Numbered from the stretch's first letter, positions 43,392-57,280 are shown. The stretch: 64,000 nt of DNA from Ianthella basta (GCA_964019415.1 OZ025870.1:10419733-10483732), one strand, 5' to 3'. The notes: generated from the sequence alone by a model not told the origin. Numbers and translations: made by a program.

Positions 43392-43620
43392 CACCTTTGT
43401 GAACACGTGCAAGTACCCAGCAGAGGATGCCTACTCTCAGTTTTTGACAGCAAATGGGGGTGTTCGAAATGCATATACTGCTTCTGAAAACACCAACTAT
43501 TACTTTACTGTGAATAGTGATAAATTGGAGGAAGCTCTGGATCGATTTACACAGTTCTTCATTGGTCCACTGTTTAATGAAGATGCATTAAACCGTGAGA
43601 TTGATGCCATTAACTCAGAG
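43392..43620 (+). other. Preserved HxxEH zinc motif in pseudogene C
   Basis: The codons cac-ctt-tgt-gaa-cac (43392-43406) encode HLCEH. The conserved Glu of the INSEFE segment is at 43618-43620, out of frame with HxxEH because of the 17-base loss between them. Confidence 0.85.
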
Positions 43621-43989
43621 TTTGAGTTACTCAGAAGAATTCCCTTCTGGCGCACTAACCTATTATTAAAGGATGTTGCTGACCCAAGGAGCAAGTATTC
43701 AAGGTAATGTTAACATTATTGAGATTGTTCCTTCTGATCATGATGAGTATTGCTTCTTATAAGACTGGTAGCTACTATAGCTATGTAGCCATACCAGGAG
43801 AGCCTGCACAGTCATATACGTAGTATAGATTATGTACATTTGTGATGTGTGCTATAATTTTGTATGACATTAATTGTATACTTATCTGCATATTAGACAG
43901 CACAGCATGGTGTGATAAGATGCATATTATGTGTACACACATTGGTAAAATAAGTGTGTAAGTGTGGTAATGTTTAGCTATTGGTATAA

Positions 43990-44227
43990 GGTAAACCGGT
44001 GTAATTTCGTCACTATAGGTTAGTTCCATCAGTTTGGTTTAATTTCAACTCTTCTTCCTTAGTGGTGGGCTTTTAGCTCAGCACAACACCGCTATTTTGC
44101 AACCTGTCTACAACACTCTCTAAACATAAGCAGGAGTGAATGTGCTTATTCTTGATAAGTAGTAACTGTGTAGACTCACATGATCGAATTATCCCGTTTG
44201 AAATAGTGACGGTATTACCCCAGTTAA
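43990..44227. mobile_element. Old MITE in M16 intron 1 (copy C)
   Basis: Orthologue of 12606-12845. This intron matches copy A much more closely than copy B. Confidence 0.5.
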
Positions 44228-44615
44228 CTTGTAATTATACCAGTAATGTGAGCATGCATGCATTGTGTGCTCACATGACTGTACGCATTAAGATAATTAT
44301 AGGTTTCTATTGTAATTATGGCCTGGTGCACACTGGTTCTGATCATGAGGACCGTAGGAATATATTGTGAGATTGTTCTGTATTGTTCCTTGAAAGGTTC
44401 CACATTGGTAACAATGCCACACTCGCTGTTCCAGGGATTCGGCAGCAAGTCATAGAATACTACCAGAAAAGATACTCTGCCAATATTATGAGTGTCCCAT
44501 TGTCACATAAATGTGAACTACATTGTAAATGGTATAACTAGACAATTACAGGTAGAATATTAATGGAACATAATAATTATACTATCTATTGCAAACATGA
44601 ACGTCATTGTGATTG

Positions 44616-45000
44616 TTGCAATTGTCCTTAATTGTTCCCATCACTGAGACTGCATTGCCCCTTTGTATGGCGACAAAGATCCTCTGGAAGAGGATTTCAA
44701 CAGAAGGTGGCTCCCCTGTTTACAATTTCACGCAATGCCCCGGTTCACGAAGGAACTTGAGTGCCACCAGGCCACAGACACCTGCTGTTTCTAATGCCAC
44801 AGTTACCAAATGATGACTTGCTTCAAGCTCTGCATACTTCGCTTGCTTCCTTTGCTCTGCCATAGCTGCGACTGCACCTGCGCCGCTCTGATGGCCAGTG
44901 AGGTGAGGGAGGGGGTATACATGTCAGGATAGGTGGTAATCTCTTTTTCCATACAGAGGGGCAATGTGGTCCCAGTGATGGGAATAATTAAAGACAAATT
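44616..45000. mobile_element. MITE in M16 intron 2 (copy C)
   Basis: Orthologue of 13617-13998. Confidence 0.5.
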
Positions 45001-45646
45001 CCAATAGTATATAGGAGTCTGAAATGCCCTAGCTTTGAGTGAATGACACACTTCTAGTGCATATCTGTTCCCCATCGTTTCATCTTCTAATGTACATAAC
45101 TATATATCTAGTTGTAAAAATATGTAGTTGTCCATGGTAGTCACAACATGCACGGGCAGGGCTTATGGCATGTGCTTTAGCAGTTGCAGTAACTTAGGGC
45201 ACTTCATGCACAAAATAATTATACTATGCCTTCGGGAAATGACATAAAATTTAATTTTGTATGCTATTACACTTTTGTATGTATGCCCTTATATACCATG
45301 CTGTGATATTATAATGTATTATGAGAGCTGCATATGCAAATTAATGCCATAATGATACTATAATAGAACTGTGCCATGAACCTTTAAACAGTCCTGTATT
45401 ACGTACTAAGCACCTAGCAACCATTACTAGCAACTTATATGCCCAAACTATAATAGATGCAGCTAGTCATCTATGGGAAGGAGGATGTTGAGCAGCTTGA
45501 GGTATGGGCAAGAGAGATATTCTCTAACATCTCCAATAAAGGCATCCAACCTTCCCAGCCTCCAAGGCAACCCTTCCCCGCTGGTTACAAGGCAAGGCTG
45601 ATTGTCTACAAACCACTGACTCCCACTCCCCAGCTCAGAATCATAC

Positions 45647-45802
<156 letters not shown>

Positions 45803-45963
45803 ACATTTCTTCAGTTTTGGAGTAATGGAGTTTATCTCACAGCTCCGGCCTCAACCATGCAGGAAAGGGGAGTCTTTCTCACTACCTCAAGAATACTCAC
45901 TCCTGGGCTATTTACATAGGATTCCATCAACTAGATAGCACTAGCAGTTTTGCTCTCTTCTCC

Positions 45964-46665
45964 CAGGGCCGTAGCACAAGGATAGAAACCGGTCCGGCCA
46001 TGACATAGCGTGCCTGATCTTCTAGGGGGGTCTGGGGGCATGCCCCCCCAGGAAATTTTTGAAATCTGGATGCTCTAAGATCAATTCTGGGGCATTTCAA
46101 GACTATCAGTATCCGACTCACATGTGTTCAACAAGCTGAGATTTTGTTGCAGCAAACCTGTCAATGGCCTTCTTGCATGTGACAAATAATATTGAATTGG
46201 TCTTAATTTAGCTGTCACAACAAGATCTTGCATTAATCATGTTCACACTATGTAGCAACAGCTGTTGCATGTGACAGTTTGTGTATATTGTAGGAGTATC
46301 ACAATGGATCAGCAGGCAGTGTTAAACATAGAGATGTAGGATCCCCATGCTTACAGTACAGTAAGGTGTCTTATAGCATCTACAGGATGATGCAACGTTT
46401 TTATAATTTTATGCAAACGTCATTGTAAGATGGCCGCCGTGTAGCGCAGATAATGATTGTTCATTTAAGTGCTATTTCACTTAATAACTAGGCGAAATTC
46501 AGCCATGCGCGCGGTATGGAGACCAATCAGAAAGCAGAGCATTGCAAACTTTGGTTAGTGCCCCCTCCCCCTCCCCCCCCCCCAAATCTGAAACTGTCTT
46601 AAAATGCTTAGCTTTGATTTTTAGAATTCTTGGCCGGACCGGCCGGACTGGGTGCTACGGCCCTG
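45964..46665. mobile_element. TIR transposon inserted in exon 4 of pseudogene C
   Basis: The ends begin CAGGGCCGTAGCAC in both orientations, and the inner part shares CCGGTCCGGCCA. The 5-bp target duplication TCTCC lies at 45959-45963 and 46666-46670. Copies A and B have the uninterrupted exon. The 702 bp contain no transposase; a C-rich run lies near 46560-46583. Superfamily not assigned. Confidence 0.85.
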
Positions 46666-48589
46666 TCTCCATTGTTATTGAACTAACAGACTCTGGTGTT
46701 GCTCATGTGGAGGATGTGTTACAGGAGTGTTTGGGTACATTGCAATGCTGAAGGACAGTGAGGATGATGAGTTGAATGCAGTGTGGGAGGGGCTGAAGGA
46801 ACTGGACCAGATAAAGTTTGACTATGCATCGCCATCTTCTTTCATTGCAGCAACCACCAGGTAAGCTTTGTGCATGTGTACATATAAATCCAATCAATCA
46901 GTAGTATGGATGATAATATTATAAAGAATTTCATATACGTATAGGAATGTGCACAATGTCTTTATTCCAAATAATATTGTGAAGTGCATGTTAAAATTTG
47001 CTTCATGCTGTCTGCATTTCTTCTTTTGCCTCAATTCTGTATGATCAGTTCTTCAATCTTTTCATTCTTTGCTTAATTTACTGCACTTTGGTCATACTCC
47101 GTACTCACTTCTCTTTCCACCAGTGACCTAGCAGAAACATTGCGGACAGTCAAGGACCCTGCAGACTTTCTCTCTCCTCCCCAGCAATCTATATGGAACA
47201 TCACACAAGTCAGAAGTTTCCTCAGTTACCTCACACCGGACAATAGTAACATTGGTTTTGCAAAACCTAGCCTTTTATACAGCAATGAGACCACGCCTCC
47301 AAGTATCCATGGCGACTGCACCCAACCAGGAACAGCCCAACACAACTTCAACGTGTCCTCAGCCAATTTATATGAGCCCTACTATGGCACTACTCAGAAC
47401 TACTATGGATCCCAAGATAAGATTCCAAGTAGCCCCCACCCACCCCACCCTATCCTTTCACTTCACTGCCACTTGTCCCTTCTGATTGCATTTGCAATAC
47501 ATAATGCTATAATTATGTTTTGTGTATGTTCTTTTTTCTCTCTTGCAGCCTTGTCCCAAGTGTTTGTCGACTATGTGAATGAACTACTGAATGAAGTGAC
47601 TGATGTAGCCTCAGCTGCATCATATCAGGTGAACTTTGACCTCTTGCCAAGCGGCCTCACCCTTCAGTTCTCTGGTTACAGTGACCCAGAGGTGTTAATG
47701 AGATTCATCAAGGAGGTGCTGAGTGGTAAGAGATTGAAATGCCATAACTATAGTATTAGTGCATGGCTTTAATGACATGCTACTGTTATATATATATATA
47801 TGTACTGGAGCCCAACGTAAATGATCATGAAAAAGTGTATACGCATGACTTGTGCATAAATTTACAGTATTTGAAGTTCACCGCACTTGTATGATTAGTA
47901 CAGCACTATTACGTCTAACTGTATATGCAGAGGTATCTGATAGATCAGCCGCATCCTTCAGAGTTCAGATGAATTTTTAGAGGGAATACGGTATTATATT
48001 TCTTATGTGCTCACTGTACTGTGCACCTACACATGGCCTTTTCCCTATTTTACTTCAGTGCACCCCTTTCTTCTTAGCATTAGTACATACATATTTTCTT
48101 TTTTTAAACTATGGCTTTGCATGGGAATATTTCATTTGCACTGTATTAATAAATACATACATACAAAAGTACCATTAGACATGAGAATCTTGATTTATAC
48201 AATTGTACAATTGCCTTGTTTCTAGCACAGAAATAATCTTGTGTGTGACAATGTGTTGAGCTATGCAACATCTGCATTCATCAGTATAATTATTGAATAT
48301 ATATACTGCTCATCTACTTGCCCTCAGGCCATCGAGTACTCTGGAGCAATCCATGAGGCATTGCTGCAGAACTCCACTTCTGAAGTGAGTCAAGAGGAGG
48401 AGGGAGTGAGGGTGGTCAAAACGAAGCAAGGCACCAGAGCACTTGTAACAAGGACTCTCAATCCAGAGGTGGATGACAACTCAGCCATCATGGCAGTGAA
48501 AGAAGTATGTAAGCATGCAGTTTATCATAGATATCATGTCTATAGCTAATACATATCATGCAAGTGCAGTGATGAACCAGATTTGCTAT

Positions 48590-49800
48590 ATGTGATAGAA
48601 TTTGTGAAAAGGATCCATTCGGGGTCAACTTGCAAATTTGAGTTGAGCACATAGTGTAAAAGTGCACTCAATGAGCTTCCTATTGCACTTTAATGCACCT
48701 CGCTGGCATGTTCCGTTACTGAGATATACGTGCTGGAAGTTCGGAATTTCGAGTAGTCTGATCTCCAGAAAACAGCGTTTAAACATTTACTTCTGGTAAA
48801 ACCGCAACATTCCGCATTCTACCATGTTACAAATGATGTCACCACAAAATGGCAGATCTGGACAATCATGCTACACACGTTTTGGCTTCCCAATCGTCTC
48901 TGAGTATCGCAGACTCTTCTTGGCTGGGTGCCACATGATGATTGTAAATGTGTATATACATTTGTTACATGATGAAGCCATACATCAAAGGAAACAACTG
49001 TGCGTTATTTTTGCAAATGCACTGGATAACGCACAGTCGCCTTATTTGGAAGTGTATAACGCATTGTTTGTTTTATAACCCACTGCTTTGAAAGGGGCTC
49101 TTATTGACATATCCAATCATTTTCTAGCCTTATGTAAATGTTTTGTCTGCTGTTTTAGCAAAATCCCTTTGATATTCAGCACCTTGTGAACTTTCACATG
49201 AACTTTGGCTCCTCAATGATGAGTGCATGACACTTAGAAATTGTCATCCCCCAAACATTTATGCCTAGCACAGCACTGCACATGCATGTTTGATGGCAGA
49301 GATTTGGAATTTTGCATGCAATATCTGTAGAGTTTTCTGAATGGGATTTTAGTGTTTAGAAAGGTCCCTCCACTCTCCAAGCTCTACAGACCTTCCAATC
49401 CCATGCAGTCTGCATCATGCAGAAATGCTCTGAGTTCATATGCCGTTAATAGGTCTTCAAATCATCTGCCATAGCGCCGACTCAAACACCACCGTCGCCT
49501 TATTCAGAAGGAGAGGTCGCTGAAAGCCTTTACCCTCACTGCGCTTAGTCTTTCACCTTTCTTCGTCAAGAATAGCGTGTTCTCCGGTTTCTATAGTAAT
49601 TACAGTCTAGTTCGTTCGGTAAAATGATTCGACAGCGAGGGAATTCAAGCGCGTTCGAACTGTAACAAGCCAGTTATCACATGGCCCCTATACGCATGTG
49701 AGTAGCCTGGAGTGCGTAGCGCCTGAGTGCGATAAATTAGCGAAACGCCCGAGTGTGATAAATTAGCACACGCCCTTGCGGCCATGTGATAACTAGTACT
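48590..49800. other. Insertion(s) in intron 10 of copy C, origin unknown
   Basis: Compared with introns 10 of A and B, about 1.2 kb is extra. It includes an open stretch 48824-49078 with no recognised similarity, GC-richer DNA at 49430-49700, and a foldback at its right end. A fragment of the normal intron (TGATTGTAAATGTGTATA near 48939) lies inside it, so more than one event occurred. Confidence 0.45.
49672..49794. repeat. Foldback with AGTTATCACATGGCC ends
   Basis: The ends AGTTATCACATGGCC (49672) and the complement (ending 49794) enclose a twice-repeated GTG-GATAAATTAGC segment. Confidence 0.7.
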
Positions 49801-50164
49801 AAACACCATTCCTATATAGTCTTGTGTGTATAGATGTACAGTCCTATAAATTCCCTAGCCACCCTTTTCTTACTTCAATCTGCCACTCATAAGCCCCACA
49901 CCCATGCATCTACTTTCTCGGGTAACTTCCTTAATTCACTCCTTCTTACCCCACTAAATTGCTCAATGAACATCCTTTCCTTCCTCCAGTCCCTTTTTCT
50001 CCCCTGTTCATCCTCCTCCTCTATACCTTTCACTTCCTTTCTGTATGTAGGTTGGTCCCTTGTGTAATGTTACCACTGACCCTAAAGATGGCTCCCCTGT
50101 GACCTGTAGTGAGGAGTCTCTGAAGAGCACAGTGTACTCTAACGTACTAAACCTGATTATGCCG

Positions 50165-50189
50165 GTAAGTGAGAATACATGGGACTATA

Positions 50190-50220
<31 letters not shown>

Positions 50221-51264
50221 GACGCGCACACACACAGATGCAAGCACTCATGCACACACACATATGCAAGCACATGTACATGCACATGCACGCAATTTCA
50301 TGATGTATAAACAGTTAATGCTATAGAAAGGCTACTCACACGCGTATCGCACATACACATTGTACCCCTGCTCTAATATGACCTTTTAGCCAAAGTGTCG
50401 ACTCCAATTGGTAGGAATAATAGAGATCTACCCCACAGCACTGCAACCAAGCTTAAGATTGGCTACATAACACATCAGAATGTATGAATCAATTTTAAAC
50501 TAATGCGATTGGCTGGGTTATTCATCACTATGGAGCTAGTAATGTATACCTTTGAACTCTCATTCACTTGGTCTGTATAGTTCGTAGTAACATTGTGTGA
50601 CATGATCACATATTGAGTAAGATGGCCTGGCAGACAAGTTCACCAACAGAAGACAACTCCACTGCACACAGCCTGCATGTGCTGTTCTAAAAACACTAGC
50701 ACCTCATCTGTGCAAAATAAAAATAGCACAAATATACGTAATTATACGTAGTGTTGTGCTTTATAGCTATATAGGCTAAGAACATATGATGCTGATTATT
50801 GCTGAATAGTATGGTATACTTGCAATTGTGTATTCTGCATGCTTGGCACATTCACCATGAAAGACAATTGATCGATATATATTATATGCATCAGATCTAT
50901 TAACTGAATAAGCAATGTACATGATATACATCACTCTAGATCTGTTAACTGTATAAGCGTGTAGTTGTTCCTTTTAATTATAAGCCCTTTTGCGCTTTTA
51001 TAGACAGATGTTCTTCGCCCTTCGGAGCACATAATTTCCGGAAAAACTACGGAGATGCACAATTAAAGAATACGGACTATAGTCCAAGAAACCATTTTAC
51101 TACGTAGATCAGTGAGGCTGGGTCATTGAGCGGCAATGCCTCAATACCAGCTCCTCCAAGTGTTCACAGAGTCAGACTCGGATGACAACTAGGACGAAGA
51201 TGACTCCTTTGCGCTAGACTACTCTTCTAGACGGCCAAAAGACTTTGCCGTTGTCCCAAGAAAT
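50165..51264. other. Remnant intron 11 and 3' flank of copy C
   Basis: Intron 11 sequence runs to about 50735 and then jumps directly to the 3' flank ('attatacgtagtgttgtgc'), so exon 12 is deleted. It contains a (CA)n tract near 50195-50222 and the acidic open stretch with a TAG near 51153-51308. Confidence 0.6.
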
Positions 51265-51976
51265 GGCTCATTCACAAGTGTGTCTATGGTGCTACACACC
51301 CTGCCATGATTCAGAGGATGTCCCATTGTTGCCACTGTGGTTTGCATTCCATAAAAAGTAGAGAAAAAACGGTGTGTAAAAATGTTTCTTCCAAAAACAA
51401 GGGAAGATGTAGGGATGGTGCAGTGTGTACCTGCAAGGTATGGCAAAATCACCTGGTGGAAAAAACATAGGAACAAGGAGGGCCGGTCCATGCAAAGAGG
51501 GGGGCCAGCCGGTCCATGCAACAAGGAGGAGGGCCCGATCCATGCTAAACCCAGGTCATTAACATGCGCTGACTTTGAATACGTTTTCACCATCCCTACA
51601 ACTACCAACATTTTGCTGCACCTCCTTCTACTGCATGCCCATTCCAGCCCTTCACCTTCCTATTTACACCCACAGGTACAGCCTTACATTTTTCCCTCTT
51701 TCTGCTTTGTTGCATGTGCTCTGTACACTAGTAATGAATCTTTGCAAATTGCTTGCTACTCAAATTACTTAGAAATCTAGGCCCTCCTGCTCTTCCATGC
51801 AATCCATTACGTGTTTCCATGTAACAGCTAGCTGCAGGACCCATATCTTCTACAGTGTACAGAGTGCAGCTGTACATGCGCCATGGTGAACGCCAGACTG
51901 CAATTTCTGGCTATTAAAGCTTTCCTCATTAGTGCTTCAGTCAATGAACATGGATGTATGCATGCAGCATGGTGGT

Positions 51977-52140
51977 ACTGCGGATTTATGCAACCTTGCA
52001 ACTGCTCCCATACCTGGGTAGTTGTTACCTAGGATACGAACAGGGTGACATATAATAGGTGTGTACAGTACCAGACAATATCCTAGGTAACGAACTGCCC
52101 ATGGGGCGGGAATTGTTGAAAGGTTGCATAAATCCGCTGT
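51977..52140. repeat. Foldback P2, copy 3
   Basis: Hairpin arms as in 26676-26837, with a mutated inner right arm (CTGCCCATGGGGCGG). Confidence 0.65.
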
Positions 52141-52904
52141 ATATATGTACATGGAAATGTGTAGCTGGAATGGGCATATGCATACAATAGGACAGTCTTC
52201 TGTGGCAACCCTTGTTATTGCACACTCACATGTACAACTGCACTATACTCTTTCATTTCCACTTTGTACAAAAACACTTCTGATCCAGTAATTCTATTTG
52301 TCAGTAAGGCCTTCAGTAAGGTACCTTGCACATTGACAAGGTCCTAACTGAAGTGATTGCTGAAATAAATGTCACGCAACACCAATGACAACATACATAC
52401 AAGTGTATATTACATAATTGAACGAGGTGTGGCCGTTGCTGGGCACTCGCTGTCACGAGTACAGACACACAACGGGTGATGTGTTTGATCAATGGACTTG
52501 TACAGAAATGACCATCCTATGAATACACTGGCATCACAGGAAGTGACCATTGGCTAACTTTGTTTTCATGCTATCACCTCCAACTCTTGATGCTAAAGTA
52601 GTGCTAAGGATAATGGGAGCATACATTTTGTGTTGTCATGCTGTGGCCCAAAGCTAAGATAAGCACAGCATGATGTAAGTAGTAGTTACTACACGCCTTC
52701 GATGGCGTACGGCATTTACTGCACTAGAGACCCAAGGGCAGCGGAGTTAATTCCCTATATCCAGGATGCAAATGGCCTATACAGTGTACAGAGTGCAGCT
52801 ATATATGCGCCATGGTGCACACTAGACTGCAATTCTGGCTATTCAGGCTTCCCTCATTAGTGCTTCAGTCATGCACATGGACGTGTGCATGCAGCATGGT
52901 GGTA

Positions 52905-53057
52905 TATATGCAACCTTGCAACAGTTCCCATACCTGGGTAGTTGTTACCTAGGATACAAACAGGGTGAATTATAATAGGTGTGTACAGTACCAGACAATA
53001 TCCTAGGTAACGACTGCCCATGGGGCGGAACTGTTGCAAGGTTCATAAATCCGCTGT
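52905..53057. repeat. Foldback P2, copy 4
   Basis: Shares the same inner-arm mutation as copy 3, so the two descend from one duplicated hairpin. Confidence 0.65.
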
Positions 53058-53930
53058 ATATATGTACATGGGAACATGTAGCTGGAATGGGCATATGCAT
53101 ACAATAGGACAGTCTTCTGTGGCAACCCTTGCTATTGCACACTCACATGTACAATTGCACTATAATATGCAGGCGGAGAAACGGGATGGCAGCAAGACCG
53201 CAAGCGCAGCAAAATGTTGGCAGATGTATGGATGGTGAAAATGTATTCAAAGTCAGCGCATGTTAATAACCTGGGTTTTGCATGGACCGGCCCTCCTCCT
53301 TGTTCCTACGGTTATTCCACAAGGTGGTTTTACCCTACCTTGCAGGTACACACTGCACCATCCCTACATCTGCCCTTGTTTTTGGAGGAAAATTTATACA
53401 CACCCTTTGTTCCCAGAGTTTTAATCCATACATCTGGCTTGTGTTGATGGTTGCTTAGCACAAGTTAATGGTGTTGGTATGACGATTCTTTCATTTCCAC
53501 TTTGTACAAAAACACTTCTGATCCACAAATTCGGTTTGTCAGTAAGGCCTTCAGTAAGGTACCTTGCACATTGACAAGGTCCTTACTGAAGTGATTGTTG
53601 AAACAAATGTCATGCAACACCATTGACAACATGCGTAGAAGTATATATTACATAGTTGAACAAGGTGTGGCCATTGCTGGGCACTCACTGGCAAGAGTAT
53701 TGAGTACAGACACACAACGGGTGATGTGTTTGATCAATTGACTTGTACAGAAATGACCATCCTATGAATACACTGGCATCACAGGAAGTGACCACTGGCT
53801 AACTTTGTTTTCATGCTATCACCTCCAACTCTTGATGCTAAAGTAGTGCTAAGGTTAATGGGAGCATACATTTTGTGTTGTCATGCTGTGGCCCAAAGCT
53901 AAGATAAGCACAGCATGATGTAAGTAGTAG

Positions 53931-54044
53931 TTACTACACGCCTTCGATGGCGTACGGCATTTACTGCACTAGAGACCCAAGGGCGCTTCGCGCCCGAGGG
54001 TGAGTGCAGTAAATATGCCATACGCCATTGAAGGCGTGTAGTAA
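53931..54044. repeat. Palindrome P3
   Basis: Arms TTACTACACGCCTTCGATGG... and the complement meet at a GGGCGC-TTC-GCGCCC hairpin. The half copy at 52686-52743 stops at the same centre. Confidence 0.75.
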
Positions 54045-54690
54045 GTGATTTACCAAAAATAAGTGCCCACAATTTGAATTTTTGTGCGTCTTGCTGGGAA
54101 GCTGAATTGGAACTGGTGGTAATCTCGCCGTAGGACAAGGCTGAAGTCACTTCGTATCCTCTCCATGCCGCCCCAGTAGTACTTTCGAGTGCTGTGCAAT
54201 GGTGTCGCCGACTTCTGTTCCTGCGCACTCTCAGACCAGGAACATTCAGTGCGCGCGCAGATCTGTGGCCGCAGTACCCAACGAAATGAGTGACGCACGA
54301 ATATGCGGAGACGTCACGAAGGCTTTGACGCTTTGCTTTGGCTCAGCTGGATTGCACATGCTCGGAAAGCTCAGCTCAGCCCACAACAGAAGCAAAGCGG
54401 TGAGCAATGGATGCGATGTATTGGTGCCGATTGCGTGTCGACTCATTTCCCAGGAGTAAATGCATCCTTGGGGAAAGCGTGTACATGTGTGCGCTCCTCT
54501 TTCTTGAGCTACCCACATCTCCAGAAGTTGGTACATGAAACTAAATGGCTAAATTGATTCTCGTGACCTTTCCGCTCTTTGTTTACTTTACGGAGGTGTT
54601 GGTTGACCACAATAATTATAGGTGTTAAGGGGCACTAAAAGGTGTTAGTGGTTTTCGCACAATTTACTGCACTGCAGTATTCTGCTACTG
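54045..54690. other. GC-richer unassigned DNA
   Basis: Several overlapping open stretches occur on both strands (for example minus 54298-54050, plus 54199-54459). None has a recognisable domain or a paralogue in the window, so I do not call a gene. Confidence 0.25.
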
Positions 54691-54827
54691 CATCAGCGGT
54701 GCCTTTGAAGTATGAGGTCATCATTTGGTAACAACAAATCGTAAATGATCGTGTCCCTAAAAATGATCTCATCCCATCTGTCTATGGTGAATGTACGCAT
54801 GCATGTACAGTACAGGGAACCACCTAC

Positions 54828-55318
54828 CATCAAGAAGAAAGTGTGCACAGATGAGGTCTTCCAGGACAGGCTGTCATCAGCAATCTTTGGGTAGTTCAGC
54901 TTTGATGCCTTGAACCAACGATGGTTTCGCAGAAAGAAGTGGACATACAACTGCTGGAATGTTTCTAAGAGTGTTTGTGGGGGTGGTAGTAGTGTGGGAA
55001 GGGGGTTGGGGTACTTCAATGGTACTAGCACGTATAAAGCTAAGCTTTGCGTACTTCGTACACACGATGCATATGATATGGAATCATACTGCTCTATACC
55101 TTACCTACCTTGTAGGTCAGAGAAGTTGCAAAGAAGCAATATCATTTCCTCTGAGAACAAGCTCGAGTTGTGCACATTCTGTAAGACGTGATTCAGAATA
55201 GTAAGGAAGTTACTCAGGTAATAGGGCACATTGGGACTGCCTGAAGCCTTCTGCATGCTTGGGGAATCGTACAACTTGTCAACACGGAGTGGTTCAGAAC
55301 CTACTTCAAGGCTGCCAT
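54828..55318 (-). pseudogene. FAN1: FAN1-like 5' fragment, module 3 copy, frameshifted
   Basis: Exon 1 is 55318-55109 and exon 2 is 54964-54828 (minus strand), with a GT donor at 55108. Relative to copy 4, one base is missing just after the ATG, so the frame meets TAG within six codons. Four bases are missing in exon 2. The remaining frames still show SPNVPYYLSNFLTIL and LYVHFFLRNHRWFKASKL. Truncated after exon 2. Confidence 0.65.
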
Positions 55319-55551
55319 TGTGATGATGTCACCAAATAAGGACATCAGTCCCCCACGCTATAGCTAACGTTACATTCACTGTACAGTACAAAACTGTCGC
55401 ATGCACGAGCTTGGGTCCAGGGATCGAGAGAGCATTTATGTTAAAATACCATTACGCAAACCTCACCTGACTTCTTGCATGCACTAGAATCAAAAATTCG
55501 CCACGTGCAGCAGCTTTCAGAGTGTTCTGTGAAGCCTACGTCAACAAGAAC

Positions 55552-56248
55552 ATGCGCCAAAGGCAACTTTCATTTATTCTTCTATGCTTACCCTGCCTTG
55601 GTAAGAAGAGCAGTTGTAGAATGCATGTAGTAATTGTTTGTTCGTTCGTTACCACCTGCTGCAGCGACAGAGCGACACTTCATCGCCTGTTCCCTTCCAC
55701 CTCCATCCAGCACTCTCCGTAGCTACTAAGCCATGTGTGTTGAGTTTCCATGTGGCTGGTAAGCAGAACATTCACAGGTATTCAGGTCTCCCACTTGACG
55801 AGAGTGCTACAGTTTTCAGTACCGCCACAGAAACTGGCTTGCGTCTGCAACAAAACTACAACCCCCTCTACAGTGCATTGGTTAGCTAGGAATGGCAAGG
55901 TGCTTCCCAAACTAAAGAAGGTGGTCTATTACAGGCTGGATCACACGCTTAAGAGGAAGAGGCCAGGGACAGCTGTTCAACCCCGCATCAAAAACTGATT
56001 TTCTTGTGCGGAGGTAGGAGTGAATACATGTGTTATTGGAGAAAGTACAAGGAGCGTATTGGTAACTCCAGCAGGTATGTAATGGACGTGGTTGCAATTG
56101 CTTTGATAGGAGACCCACACACACTGTAGTGCCAGCTTCACATGAAATATGCCCATTAGGTCTTTCTTCCCAGCAGGTGTAAAATGTCCTTCTGTCTCGC
56201 CTTCCCCAACTGCGTCTCCCAGCTCCAGCAGCAGCAAGACCATCAGCA
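55552..56248 (+). pseudogene. Ig-like gene, copy 3, broken
   Basis: The signal exon 55552-55600 (MRQRQLSFILLCLPCL) is intact with a GTAAGA donor. The Ig exon 55711-56074 has lost bases around 55825-55840, giving a frameshift before CVC, and reads RIKN-stop near 55993. The stalk exon is 56177-56248. The same lesions occur in copy 4. Confidence 0.8.
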
Positions 56249-56607
56249 GTGAGTGTATGAGGTTGAATGCCTACAAGAATTGACCGTATATGTGCGTCAC
56301 TGCATTTGCTGGCAGCTGGTGAGGATGGCAATTTTCTGTTGTTATCAAGACGAATTGCATGACTAGAGCTTCCTTTTTGCCATGGGGAATAATGTATAAC
56401 CGGCTCCAGGCTGTCTTTAGTGGGGGCTAGATAGAGATTCCTATAGTGACCGCAGAGTTGCTGACTTGTAGACTTAATTTCATTTCATTTATCAATCCTG
56501 TCTGGGAATGATCATGATCAACAAAACTACAGATGGCTTCAGTGTAAGGAAGCTGTACATGTATAATGGTTGCACGGCTTGCGACCATCTGTCAGTTTAC
56601 TAGTGTA

Positions 56608-57280
<673 letters not shown>

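Larger units (their letters stand above)
51265..53460. mobile_element. R3 composite element, copy 3, with duplicated interior
   Basis: The left arm is 51385-51620 and the inverted right arm about 53210-53420. The interior holds two foldback P2 copies (51977-52140, 52905-53057) separated by repeat flank and half of palindrome P3 (52686-52743). The middle has evidently been duplicated in tandem. Confidence 0.6.

Noticed and set aside
48824-49078. 84-residue open frame in the copy C intron insertion
   Set aside because: No recognisable motif, no paralogue, and it contains a piece of ordinary intron sequence.
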